Source: Chiua virens
Lineage: Eukaryota; Basidiomycota; Agaricomycetes; Boletales; Boletaceae
Assembly: GCA_019787685.1 (NCBI GenBank)
Contig: JAHNUO010000001.1
Location: 2,976,001-3,040,000 of the forward strand
Direction of reading: 5' to 3'
DNA: 64,000 nucleotides
Below, piece by piece: positions 1 to 11,700 of the stretch (positions are counted from its first letter, which is position 1; each line of letters opens with the position of its first letter). Below the pieces are notes generated by a model, which saw only the letters and a program-made list of their open reading frames with translations, was not told where the DNA came from and ran no database searches. Position numbers and translations under genes: made by a program.

Positions 1-557
1 TTTATTTTGGTGAGTCAAACTTGTTTGTTGTGAAGGAAAAACCGCACCGGTTTTTCAGGATGAACTCTTTCTCAGACCTGTTCTGCACCCTTGTGGAGAC
101 AACATTCAAATTGCCTTTAATTTCTGATCACGCTGTTTTCTGCGATGGCTCTGAGCTCGTACTGACATGTTGGACAGAGAGCTAGCATAAACGGGACAAA
201 CCGTTATATATAGGATGGCCGCCATGTTCTCCATTCCCAAAATACCTGGTTTTCAGGTTTCCCGTACAGAGCGGAAGGTTACCGTCCAGACGGACTTCGC
301 GTTGGGGGCAATGTTCCATTGCACTGAACATGCCGCTTCCGTCTCGGGTCAGGGTGAAGCTTCACTACACACTAGCCAGCGATTCGGAGGGCGTCGAAGG
401 TGACCAATGTTACTTACACTGTCTCGTACTATGTCAAATGATGCCGGAGCTCCTGCAAAGTATGCTAAAGATGGAAGCAGACCAGTAGAAACGATTGCCT
501 TATGAATAATTCAACGACAAGATCTCATGTTGCAAATGACCCAAGTTAATGTTAATC
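1..557. other. Window edge, no gene recognised
   Basis: No convincing coding signal is seen. A short open frame (215-403, plus) follows a TATA-like run near 205-212, but its product has no recognisable motif and may be chance. A perfect 9-bp inverted repeat, GAAAAACCG / CGGTTTTTC with a 3-base loop, lies at 36-56. Confidence 0.4.
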
Positions 558-2065
558 CTATGAATACATTTCGTCCAAGCCTTCATCGTTAGTCGCGCGG
601 GAAGTGTTCCCGCTATTGGCACTATCCAACGAGGGTATAAGATTCACCCCGGATACTGGTATATAGGTTTTAACCGATTTAATCCGTTCCTCTTGTTCCA
701 TCTCGTCAACAATATTCCACATATCGTCATCGTCAGCGGGTGCAGACGACGGTGGATTAAACGGTATGGGAGGGTCTTCCAAGGCTTCCCACAGATTTGC
801 TTCGTCGATGTCCATCGCATTCGCAGCAGGGTTGCTTCTAGATAAAGATTTCCCCTGGAGTGTTGTAAGGTGACGCATGCGGTGACACAGAATCAGCCTT
901 CGCCGAGCGAAGTATAGCGAGGCGATCTTCCTCAGCCTTGAGTTCGGCGTCAATATCAAAGTCGTCATCTCTGCCTCCGACGATGCAGGGAGGAGGTGAG
1001 GCACGGGCAGTCGTTCCCGTACGAAGTGTAGCGAGTCGTTCTTCCTCAGCCCTGATCACGGCATCAATGTCGAAGTCATCGTCACCTGGCTCCGAGGACG
1101 CAGGCGGGAGCGAAGAAGTTGGTGAGGATGCTTGGTTGCTCTTCAATTGGTGATTTTCGGATGTTTTATCGCCCAGTGCGTCGTCGTCTTCAGACGCAAC
1201 AAGTGTCGGTTCTGTAAGGTCGATGACGTCCGGATCACCGTCCGACTTCTTGCCCTTTGTATGCCCTTGAATTCGTCGCGCCAGACACTTAGGCGCACCT
1301 TGAGGTGGGCGAGATCAAAAACGCTGTTCCATTTGAGACTTTAGATATCTTTACCTGCATGCGTTTGGTGTGACAGAGCTTCTCCACACGGTTGATAGTG
1401 TCCTTGAAGGAGGTCTTTGGATACATCCGGTGTGTCCAGAACTGGTACACCTGCAACAGCCGATTTAGATCCGTATGCTAAACGAGACAATTCATCAGCA
1501 TGCGCCAAGGCATCCAAAGGGCGAGAGCCACCTCGTTTCTTTTTCCCTTCGGCTTGAATCCCTTGATATCCTCGATGAGCGATGGGAAGCCCTCGGGTGC
1601 TACCAGCCTCTCTTCATCCAACTTTGGTAGAACCTTCCGAGTCTTTTTCTCCTCGCCATCAGCTTTTTTCTTCCTTCATCCCTCACAGCGCCGCCGGCGG
1701 TCCCTGTCTTTGAACCACCCGCGTCCTGCGAAGCACCTGTTAGCGTTTCGTCGGCTCTGCGCGTGTCTCGCCTCCGCCTCCTTGGCAAGCTTTGCGAGGT
1801 CAAGGGCTGGCGCGAGGGGTTTGTACCTCAGATCACTATCCTCTTCTTCCCCGTCCTTGTCGAAATCTTCAAACAAGGCATCGACGTCTTCCTTCGCGGG
1901 AGGCGGAGCCGGTGTTGCGCGTTTCGGTGGTCGTTCATTGTCGCTGTCACTGTCAGAAAAGAAGAGGGCTTGACGGGGTCGCTTGACGGGACTGGGGTCA
2001 CCATCAGTGGGGGCTGGTTTTGGCGGAGACGCGATAGGCTCGTCCCAGATGGCATCCAGAGACAT
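558..2065 (-). CDS. CSM3: Csm3/Swi3/TIPIN-like replication fork protection subunit
   Basis: The product is probably the small subunit of the Tof1-Csm3 (Timeless-Tipin) fork-protection complex, which acts in the nucleus at stalled forks and in the S-phase checkpoint. The N-terminus (from the ATG at 2065) is acidic and disordered and begins MSLDAIWDEPI. The conserved Swi3 domain follows around 1640-1270: VLPKLDEERLVAPEGFPSL, then after an intron LLQVYQFWTHRMYPKTSF and VEKLCHTKRM, then after another intron LSVWRDEF. The C-terminus is acidic, with two DDDFDIDA repeats and a DDDMWNIVDEMEQEE stretch as in fungal relatives. Oddity: near 850-890 the reading frame changes between PYNTPGEIFI (stop at 838) and the frame encoding ANAMDIDEANLWEAL. 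A 34-nt GT-AG intron restores the frame exactly, otherwise this is a frameshift. The family call is firm. The C-terminal structure is less sure. Confidence 0.85.
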
Positions 2066-2194
2066 GGAGACACGCGTTATTTGGGTCTGTTTGCGCGTCG
2101 TGATCGACTCTGATAGAACCCCTGAGTCACTCCCTCCATGAGTCCAAGTTTGAATTTACTGTCAAATGGTATGTAACCAGGCCATCGAAATATA

Positions 2195-3440
2195 TCACCT
2201 AGACGTTCCACCAATGCCCGCAACTGGCGGCGCGTAGTTTATCAAGCACTCATGGTCAAACATCGCTGCTCTTATGAAGCCTTCGACGATCACGTTCCCC
2301 CACAAGAGAAGCCATGTCATCGTCCAGACCCACCCAACTACTCCACCCACTCTCCTCCCCGTGATCTGGAGAAACGCTCGCTCTGCAAGTACTCCTGGGG
2401 CCATCATCCCAAACCCGGCGAACATCCACCAGCTTTCTAATTTGCTATTCGTGCCTTGCAGCGCTACGTGGTGAATGGCTGCCGAAGCAAGAAAAACCCC
2501 GAAAACCATCCCAGTGCGTCCAAAGAAGAAGGCGAATGGATAACCACCCATGACGAGGAAAGACTGACGGCACCACTGGTGCCACCTGCGACCCCAGAAC
2601 TCGCTCACCGATGTTGCACGCCATGGGGCATCAAATGCAGGAGGAAACTGGACTGGGTCCTGTCCAAAGACAAAGATGCAGAGGACGGTGTATAGATCGT
2701 AGTACGCCTGCGCTAACGCGTAGATTGTAAGGGCAGTGCAGATTGAAATGATACTCGATCGTAGGTATCGGACAGGAGAAGGAAGGCTGACATCGAATAT
2801 GGTCGACTCGGATCCCCCAGGGATAGCTTTGACTCCCGTAGCGGTGAGTGTTAAGATTGCTTGATGGAACATGCTCATTACTAAAGCATGCACGACAGAA
2901 GAAAGGAATGCATGGGTGACGAATGCTGAACGATTAGTTGGGTGTGTCTGGCGTGGAATGTACAATCCATGCGACCAGTTCCAGCCATGACCGCGAAGGT
3001 TCAAGATTAGGTTAATGACGTCCATGATGACTGATGGAGGGCTGTTTGCAGGACGAAGGTATCGTTTGAGTGGTTCTCTGGCTAGCGTCCACTCAAGGGT
3101 ACGGGCAATGAAAATGATCATGATGAACTACATAGATTAAAGTCCGCGTAAGTATGTCCTTTGAAGGACGTCCTTAAATGTTGATTTGAACACTCACCAC
3201 GAATGGAGTGTTCCAGCTTTCCCCACCAAGTGACATGTCCAATGAAACTATCGCACGCAATGCCAAAAGAGTGACGATGGGCAGTAACGCAACTCGGATG
3301 GTGCGTGTTTTGGGCGTGACAGCCAACACGGCCGCTGCAGAGTAGCAAACCATCGGAGGAATGATAAAGGAGACCAAGGTCGCGAAGCCAACCGGAACTT
3401 TGGTTGATGGGATACCAAGAATCGTCAGAGTGAGCGACAT
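2195..3440 (-). CDS. Wax-synthase-like MBOAT acyltransferase, copy 1
   Basis: A polytopic membrane protein of about 391 residues, resembling fungal wax synthase domain proteins (MBOAT superfamily) that transfer acyl groups to alcohol acceptors in the ER. Exon 1 is 3198-3440 and exon 2 is 2195-3127. The intron starts GTGAGT and ends TAG, and joining gives WNTPFV-FIMIIF. Exon 1 encodes two or three hydrophobic helices. Exon 2 carries the family signature SEFWGRRWHQ around residue 245, preceded by FPPAFDAPWRATS and followed by hydrophobic helices and MMAPGVLAERAF. The histidine of RRWHQ is the probable catalytic region by analogy with the family. It lies head-to-tail with copy 2, and the upstream regions of the two are also similar, so it is a tandem duplicate. 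The substrate is unknown. An acetyl or acyltransferase of a secondary metabolite pathway is equally possible. Confidence 0.85.
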
Positions 3441-3914
3441 GGTTGTGGACCTACGAATCGCCCAGTATCTTCGAACAAATGGATATTTATTTCACCCAGG
3501 ACGCCAAGAGAGCAGTGCCTCGTTCGCGTTGATGCGTTACCATCTGACCTCGGGAGATAACGGTATCAATGAATCAGAAGGGTATTGTGAGGGTGATTCC
3601 TGCAGGAGATTACCCGTTGCAGGTGGTTTCACCACCTGCAACAATCCGCTTATCCCAGTTTGTCAGCTGCAGATTTAGGGTACTACCACCAGAACAAGAG
3701 ATCCAATTCCAGTGCTTGACACTCGTCAATCTCGAGGTAGGAAAAGTATGATGATGGAAGAATCTACGAGTAGTGGACCATCCGGGCACTAGAGACGAAA
3801 GACCGAGCGTTGAGCACTTGCCAAGCGCTGAGCAAGCAATCACACGAGCTTCGATCTCCTTGTCGTGCTATGATGGCATCCAAGAACTGTACAGTCGTAT
3901 TACTTACAATGCAT
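3441..3914. other. Upstream region of wax-synthase copy 1, spacer to copy 2
   Basis: No gene is seen. The stretch shares blocks with the region upstream of copy 2 (for example CCAGGACGCCAAGAGAGCAG), so the tandem duplication included the promoter. The part from about 3870 onward also belongs to the inverted duplication found at 32.6-34.8 kb. Confidence 0.6.
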
Positions 3915-5169
3915 TCAAATGGTATGTACCCAGGTTTCAAAATCCGACACCAGACAGTCCACCAAAGCCCGTACAGGCGACACACCGTCAATCGGGCTCC
4001 CATAGTCAAAGAAAATCCCCGATCGTGCGAACCCCTCAACGATCAAATGCCCCCACAAGAGAAGCCAAGTCATCGTCCAGACCCACCCAGCTACTCCACC
4101 CACCCTCTTCCCCGTCAACCGAAGAAATGCTCGCTCTGCAAGTACGCCTGGGGCCATCATCCCAAAACCAATGAACATCCATTGAGCTTCCAACTGGGGG
4201 TTAATAGCTAGTAGTAGGACGTGATGTAAGACTGCCGATGCAAGGAATGCCCCGACAACCATGCCTGATCGACCAAAGGCGATGGAGAGGGGATAACCGC
4301 CTATGATGAAGAACCGACGGGTCCACTGGTGCCACCTGCGGCCCCAGAACTCGGTCAGTGAGGTAGCGCGCCATGGCGCATCGAATGCAGGGGGCCATTG
4401 AGTGGGGTCTTGTCCAAAGAGAAAAACACCGGTGATGGTGACAACGTCGTAACCCGTCTGCATGATCGCGTAAACCATCAAGGCGGCACATATTGAAATG
4501 ATGCTCGATCGTATGTATCGTAGCTGGAAGGGAAGGGCATCATCGAAGATGGTGGATCCTTTAGGGATAGCTCCGGGGCCGAAGATCAGGATCGCTCGAA
4601 GGAAGATACCCATTACCAACGTATGCACAATCGCAGAAAGGAATGTATAAGTGAGGAATGATTTGCGGTTAGTTGAACGTGTTTCGTGTGGGATGGGCAC
4701 TCCATATGACAGATTCCAACCATGACCACGAATGTTCAAGGTAAGATCGATGGCGTCCATAATGATCGATGGAGAACTGTTCCTGGGACGAAGGTGTCGC
4801 ACGAGAGGTTTTTTGTCTAATGTCCAGTCGAGGGCACGAACTACGAAATTGAGCATGATGAGCTACGCGCATGGCACATTAGATGGGGTCTTGCATAGGT
4901 CTGTCCAAAATACTCACCAGTAAGTCAGTGTTGAGGCTTTGGTGTTTGGGCTCCCCAAGCCACATGTCCACAGAAACCACCGCACGGAATGCTAAAAGCA
5001 CAACGACAGGCCATAATGCGATTCGGATAGCATGCGTTTGGGGTGTGACAGCCAATACGGCGACCATAAAATAACAAATCACTGGAGGGAGGATATATGA
5101 GACCAAGGTTGTGACGCCAAGCGGTAATTTTGTTGGTGGAACACCAAGAACTGTCAGAGCGAGCGACAT
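3915..5169 (-). CDS. Wax-synthase-like MBOAT acyltransferase, copy 2
   Basis: A paralogue of copy 1 with the same two-exon structure: exon 1 4918-5169, exon 2 3915-4862, intron from GTGAGT to GTAG. The product is about 399 residues and looks intact. Exon 1 has helices including LAVTPQTHAIRIALWPVVVL. Exon 2 has the signature LTEFWGRRWHQW and the downstream MMAPGVLAERAFLRLTGKR and WVWTMTWLLLWG helices. It probably acts as an acyltransferase in the ER membrane. It is divergently arranged with the TFIIIC subunit gene, sharing about 425 bp of intergenic DNA. This gene, the shared promoter and the first part of the TFIIIC gene were copied in inverted orientation to 32.6-34.8 kb, where both genes are broken. 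Confidence 0.85.
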
Positions 5170-5594
5170 CGTCGTGAACCTACTTGTCCTGAATCCTCGA
5201 ACAAGTGGATACTTATTACATCCAGGACGCCAAGAGAGCAGCGCCTCCTTCTCCGCGTTGGTACGTTACCATCTGACCCTTCGGTGATAGCGGTATAGAA
5301 GAATTCGAAAGGTATTCTGTTGGGGTGATTCTTGAGGGGCATTACCTGTTGCGGATCGTTTCAGCACCTGCCAGTGGCCTGGATCGACTTCATTATCTCA
5401 GTTTGTGAGCTGCAGGTTTGGTGTCAGAGTCTACAAGCAACTGACCCGGACACGAAGTGGGAAACTGGGAACGCAGTGTGAGTAATTCGGATGTAAGAGA
5501 TGAGCGTGACGGACCGCGGAGGCTGTTCGAATCGGACCACGGAAAACAACCTTCCTCAGTAACCAGGTCAATAACAGTCTCGACAGAGCACACG
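5170..5594. promoter_or_regulatory. Shared divergent promoter region (wax-synthase copy 2 / TFIIIC subunit)
   Basis: This intergenic region lies between two divergently transcribed start codons (5169 minus, 5595 plus). No classical box is certain. A recognisable inverted copy exists at about 33120-33535. Confidence 0.5.
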
Positions 5595-8500
5595 ATGCCC
5601 CGTGAGCTTCGCGCGAGAAAACCACGCCCAAGTTATGCCAATTACGAGACCGAAGACCAGGAAAACGCAGCGGGTCCCTCAAAAGTTCAGCTCGTGGATG
5701 AATCGGAGGATGACAGCGGGAGTGAATTCGAACCTGACAAGGGGTACCGCATCTCGAAGAACGTGCCATCTAGCGAGGAGGACGAGGACGTCAACATGGG
5801 CGATGTCAAAGAGTTGGTAGAACCCGAGGTGGAACAAACTTTGAAAAGGACTCGCAAGACGGCTTCAAGTTCTTCTCGCGTACGTGAACCTCAAGCGCCC
5901 ATGACGAGTCCGAGTAGCTCTCCCGTGATTACTCCTTTGAAAACACGAAAAGAACAATCACGCCACAAGCTTCCCCCAAAGGTGCATCAGGTCTCACGTA
6001 CTACTTCCTCCATGTCTACCCCGCCTGTAGCGACACCACGCGCACCGAAAATATACGCTCTACCAACTCCAAGCGCGCACCATCGACACCGGGCGATACC
6101 CGTGTTTCTCAGGGAGGAGACGGTTGAACGACTGGATGAACCTCCTTTATTATTCAAGGAGCCTCATATCGTTCCGACGAATAGTATGACCACCGATCAA
6201 TCCCTCACCGAAAGGGTGAGCAGAGCTTGGGGTTTCAATGTCGGTGCGGGTCCCATCTGGCAAATCATGGAAGATAGGTCCTGTTACAAAGAAAGTATCT
6301 ATTCGGATGCGGGTTCCGAGAAGGAGTCTTCGCGGCGTCCCAGGGTGTATCAAAACATATCCGTACGAGATGGTTGGGAAGTGTTGAACAACCTGTGTGT
6401 AGCAAATGGCTAGCTTCCCGATATGTATTCAATTTATTCTTGAACCCAACCTGCAGGGATGCTCTAAAGTATTTGCCTACAGACACTGTCGTAACGGAGG
6501 ATGGGCAACTCAAACCACCACCCCAAGTCGTCTGCTATATGGGCCCATATGATGGACAGACGCGCGTTGCCTTTAACATGTTCGATAGCGTTGCTACTTG
6601 TATGTGAATTTATCGCATTTTCATTATGAACCTCAATACTCCAACATAGCCCAATATTTCAATGCTGGAACGGGCTACGTTTTCAACTCGGGTGCCCCAG
6701 TGTGGGGAATAGACTGGTGTCCTACTTACCAGCCAGATCGACCTGGTAAGAACAGCAATATCCATTATTTACTACCCGCACTTAGTGACGGTCAGCCCGT
6801 CAGTTTAGACATTATCTAGCTGTTGCGCCCTTTCCGTCACGCTCGCATGCGCCGAGCGTCGGTGTCAATATTTCTCGCCCTTTCCCTGCATGTATCCAAA
6901 TATGGGCCTTGAAGCCCAGAGCCCAACTTGGGAATGCGATGGACGAAGATCGTCCTGCTGAAATCCAGTGCGAAATGGTGTTGTGCCTAGAAAGCGGACC
7001 AGCTCAAGAAATCAAGTGGTGTCCTCTACCTGCACATGACCTAGTATGTCTCCTCCGTCGGTACCATAGATGAGGGCTAAGACACACGAAGTGGAAAGGT
7101 GCACAACCCAGAGATCCTCGGAAATTAGGGATATTAGCCGGAACTTTTGAGGACGGGTCACTTTCCATATACATTGTACCGGATCCGGAAGATATAAGAC
7201 CGCCGCGGTACGACACCACACAGCCTGTCTTTGGTGGGCACCCATTCTGCATTCAGTCGAAAATGCTTATTTTGCACAGTTAAGTTGCCTGAGCCAGCTC
7301 TCCGTATCGAGCACGAAGGAACGTCATGCTGGTCCTTGGATTGGGCAAACAGCGAGGTCATCGCTGTGGGCCTGACGAATGGTGAGCTCTAATACACGAA
7401 AGCATGACCGCATAGATTGATAAGTTTGAAAGGTTGTCTTGCTGTCTACAACGTCAAAGATGCACTGGATAGCGGCAAAACTCGCAGTGGGTCATTTGGT
7501 TCGTCTACATTTCCCCAAGACGCTGATACCTTTCAGACATTTTCCCGACCCATTTCATCTCTGTACATCAGTCCGCTGTTCGTGCCCTCGCGTGGATTCG
7601 CCTGCCTCCTACGGATGGGTCCGGCGTACCTAACTTATCTGAGGATCCAACAATCATCGCGAGCGGTGGCTACGATGGCGTAGAGTGTCTCACTGACATC
7701 CGGGAACCACACGGAAATGTAATCAACCGGACACGAGGCACGTTCGATTTCGATTCTATCATACCTTGATCACGAGTCTGAACAGAATGGCCATCAAACA
7801 GACGTGATCAACAGCGCGGCTTATTCCGCGTTTGCGACCGGTCCGATCATGATCGACCACGACAACACCGTCAAGTCGTACTCCATCTCACCTAGCATGC
7901 TTGGACGTGGTCACATTCTGATGGAGCCAGATGGGCCGGTTTGGGTTGGTGCTATTCTTGTTCGTATGGCTTGTCTGATAATTTCGATTTTAGACCGTGA
8001 ACACGTCGGAATACCACCCTCAACTCGCTGTCGGAAGTGCGGATGGTTCCTGTACGACGACCAACACGCTCAAATCTACGCGACGAGGAGGAACAGTCGT
8101 ACGTCGATCGCCACCTTCGATTCGCCACCTCGGCAGGGCTAACAGCGCCTCCGTTTTCACAGCCTTTCCTCGTTCACAAGATTTACCAGGTTGATTATAG
8201 CCGCAAGACTGGAGCCTTCCGCATGCTGGAACACTTTCTCCCTCAGGTAAACGTCTATCGCGATCTCGTGCAAGTCTCCCAGGCTGAACCCAAGCTGCAG
8301 GAAACCCCAGAAAGGTCGAGCAACGTGAAAGGAAAGGCTCAGGAGAGGAAGAAAGAGGCAGAAGCCAATGGGCACAGCACCAGTACCGGCGTATGGCCCT
8401 CGGAGGTTGGCGTGCACCGCGTGGCGTGGAACAATGGAAACGGCCTTGGAGGCGCGCCTCTGTTAGCCTCCGCGACCGCATCGGGACTCTGTCGGGTGGA

Positions 8501-8606
8501 CTGGATCATGGGGCGGTGGATTACAGATAAGACGCCGTACGTGAGCGTGCCAAAAATGAGGAAAGAAGTCGAGGGAACGTCGGACGAGTCAGACGAGGAA
8601 GCATAG
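5595..8606 (+). CDS. TFIIIC subunit 6-like WD40 protein
   Basis: The product is probably the WD40 subunit of RNA polymerase III factor TFIIIC (Tfc6/Sfc6 family), a nuclear protein. The start at 5595 gives MPRELRARKPRPSYANYE, a basic start like that of basidiomycete relatives, followed by an acidic disordered region (KVQLVDESEDDSGSEFEPDK) and a Ser/Pro-rich region to about residue 200. The core begins with GWEVLNNL, joined across an intron to DALKYLPTDTVV. Other recognisable pieces are GAPVWGIDWCP (near 6690), VAPFPSRSHAPSVGVN then FPACIQIWALKP (about 6830-6915), EGTSCWSLDWANSEVIAVG (about 7310-7370) and IIASGGYDGVECLTDIREP (about 7650-7710). The C-terminus is acidic (TSDESDEEA). Several short introns interrupt it. 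NTPase repeat A begins only about 110 bp after the stop. WD40 identity is firm, the TFIIIC assignment likely. Confidence 0.75.
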
Positions 8607-8714
8607 TTGGACAAGTTTGAATTTCTGGCTCGTCTCGCAAAGTATCTCCGAGTTACACGAAGACCATATGTTAATCCAGATATTCGTCGAGTCGTCAGCG
8701 TGCGACGCGCAAAG

Positions 8715-11700
8715 GAGGTAAAGGTAGGGTGAAGCAAGAATGTACATATGTTCAATTGCAAGTTGTCCACACTGAGGATCGTCAAATGCTAGTATGTGAA
8801 GTATAATATATCACAAACTAATGACATCCCTATTAGGAACGTTGTCAAGCAGTGATGATCGGGAGACTACTACCATGCTCCCACTCCATATACTGAGCAG
8901 TTGCCGTGCTTCCAAACTTAACCTGCGCGTCCAGGTATTGTGTATACGGCATTTCGGTTTCGGGCATCCTTTGTCGACGTGCGAGATCCTCCAGAGCATT
9001 CTTGACCGTTGGATAACGTGCCAAAAACGGATAGGTAGTCTCGTCGACACCTGCTGCATAGATGCGCAGACACCGGTCTGCCGTCTGCTTCTCTGGGAAC
9101 GTAGTGGTAAACGACGATCGTTGTCCAAGATCGGCTAGTATGGCAATATATGGGGGAAGGTCGGAATCCTTGGGAGAATGTTTGCTGCGTATACTTTTGT
9201 CCCTTCGTTTTATATTGCGCAACGCTTGCTTAGAAGACTTTGACTCCCTGGCCTTGTCCGAAATCAAAATTTGCGACATTTGCGATTTCACTCTCCTGTT
9301 CCCTGCATCCTTGAAATAGATCGGTATGACCTTGTCGATCAGAGGTTGCTGGTGACTGCATTGCACCGCACTTGTCCTCTGCCAGTGCCGCTGTGTCCAT
9401 AGGTCCAGGCTACGCTGCATCGTCGGAAAAGAAGATGTCATGAAAGGGTTAAGAAACAGACCGCAATTCGTCCCCTTCCTTCGACCCGGCAATGTTCTTC
9501 TCCATGGATACCCAATGCGAGAAATTCACAGTATGCATTCCTTGAACACCTCGCGAGCAGCACTTGCTTGCTTGTTCCTCTCATCCCAAATCCGTGGCCC
9601 GAAAACGAATTCGAGCCAATCCACGACAGGGATCATCTGACAGTCGACCAGATGGTCGTCCCACGTCGATGGCATCTCGGTGGCCACGTTCTCCGCCTTC
9701 GAGCGGATAAACAAGTCCTTCGCCAGAAGCCACAGCAAACGGCTAGCCAGTTCGCCGCGCTGACCCATGTCGATCATGCCTGAATTCACTCTCTGCATCA
9801 GCTTTCCTAGAGCGGCCCCTAGTTTTCCAGGCTCGTCGTGGAGAAGTTTCGCAGCCATGCATGAGAGTAGCGGCTCGGACGGATAATCTGTCCATCTCCA
9901 CGTGCGGTCCAAGGTCGTTGAAAGACATATGCGCAGGTGACTCGCCACGGCGGTCTCCAACTGTTCGATTGAATCCGGGTGTCCAAGCGCGACCTTCAGA
10001 CCAAATCGTTGTCCCAATATTGCTAGCACGTGACTCGATTTCGTCGGATCGAACTCCGTGCCAACCTTGGGTCCCCCGCATAGTTTCGAAGACGCCACAT
10101 TGAGCACTCGTTCTGGGAATGAGAGTGCAGTCCGGAGAGATACCCATCTTGTGAAGGTGTTAGACTATGGCGACCAGAGAGAGAACGACATTACAAGGGT
10201 CTGCCATAGCCTGCGATGTGCTTCAGCTGAGATACGTTCTCGTTCCCAATACCTCCAAGCTTCGATGCACTCTGGTCCCATCCGAGCTGGGTGTAAGGTG
10301 GGAATAACTTCTCTCCGTCGCGAGCGATACGATCGGAATCATCTGGATGAGAATCAGCCCACAGTCCGATTTAATAATGATTTCACTGACGTTTCTTGTT
10401 ATGCGGCGAAAAGTCAGCGACCTTGGAAGTCGTCGAAGCAAACACGACCCAAACTGGACGGCTATGTTGACCATGAGAATACTCGTTCACGACCCTGCAA
10501 AAAACATCTGCTGGACGATATGTTCCTAGAGTGTTGGCGGTGTCGATGGGGGTTTGACTTGGCGGATCGACTCGGAGCGATGGAGTGAGCGGATGTGCTT
10601 CGTCGACTGCAATTACCAACATCGGCTGGTTGGAAGCGCGGTTAGGAAATATACGATCGAGTCTTGAAACCATCTTGCTATAGGCAGCTAAGAGACAGGT
10701 TGTGAAATCAGAGCGCTTCGTTTTTGGTTTTGTGTCCACTTTCGCCCCTTCATCCGACAGGGCAAGGTTCCCGAACTTATTGGTGGTTTTATCGATGTCT
10801 GTATTTGTGTCCTCATCGGTCGCATTATCGAGATCTGGCATGGTGGACGTTTGTGCTCTCTCAACAAGCTCAGCATGAACCTATAATATTAATGTAATCA
10901 GATTAAAAATCAAAGCGTAGAATAGTATCATACCTTTCTGTATTTGATGGATAGCTTTCCAAAGAAGTCACTCCTGGTAGTGGTCTTAGAAGGAAGAATC
11001 ATGTCGCACATGTTGCGTGACCATTCCATAGCCGCCTCCTTAACATTGCCGGTGATGTGTCTCGAAAGGATTTCCTCGACCGTATCAAAAAGAGCAATGA
11101 AGAAAGCATAGCAGATGATCCGATAAGCTTTCTCAGAAGGAAATTGGGTCAAGATTGTTGCTGGGATCGGATCCCGGGCAGGGAAACCCGTCTTATCAGT
11201 CTGGTCACGGAGGTTCATGTAAAGCACTATGAGGTCCTTCGTTGCTAACTGAAAACAGATTCAGTCACCACGATTTCAGTGAAGACGGGGAACTGCCCAC
11301 TTACCTCGGTCAGCATTCTCGATTTTCCTGTGCCGGAACTCTGGACGATGGAACAAAACTTGGCGTAATACTTTGGATGTCCTGTTTCCCTGAATAGCTT
11401 CTCATTTCGTGTCAAGTACTCGTAGAAACCATCCACGGCTGCGCCGCGGTACGTAGCTGCAAATGACCCTGACAATGTTTTATGTAGATCTGGACAAGGA
11501 GATGTCAGCCTTGTAGCATAGGAACTCGATGCGGAGTGAACTGACCGTCAGGAATATCATTCACTACCGTTGATGATGACTGTTGCGGTGCCGATGCTTT
11601 GAGAATGGCTGGCAGAACGACCGAGAACCGTTAGCAGGTGCATACTGATGTGTGCCAATGGTCACACACCGAGGTTTCGAATCTCGCGATACGATTTGAG

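Noticed and set aside
215..403. 62-codon frame after a TATA-like run with a good start context
   Set aside because: It is short, lacks similarity to anything I know and has no continuation by splicing that I could see.
10223..10588. Alternative frames across the NTPase genes on both strands
   Set aside because: Splicing as in copy B (donor GTCAGTG, acceptor CCAG, then DSDRIARDGEKLFPPYTQ) explains the region. The other frames are not preserved among copies.
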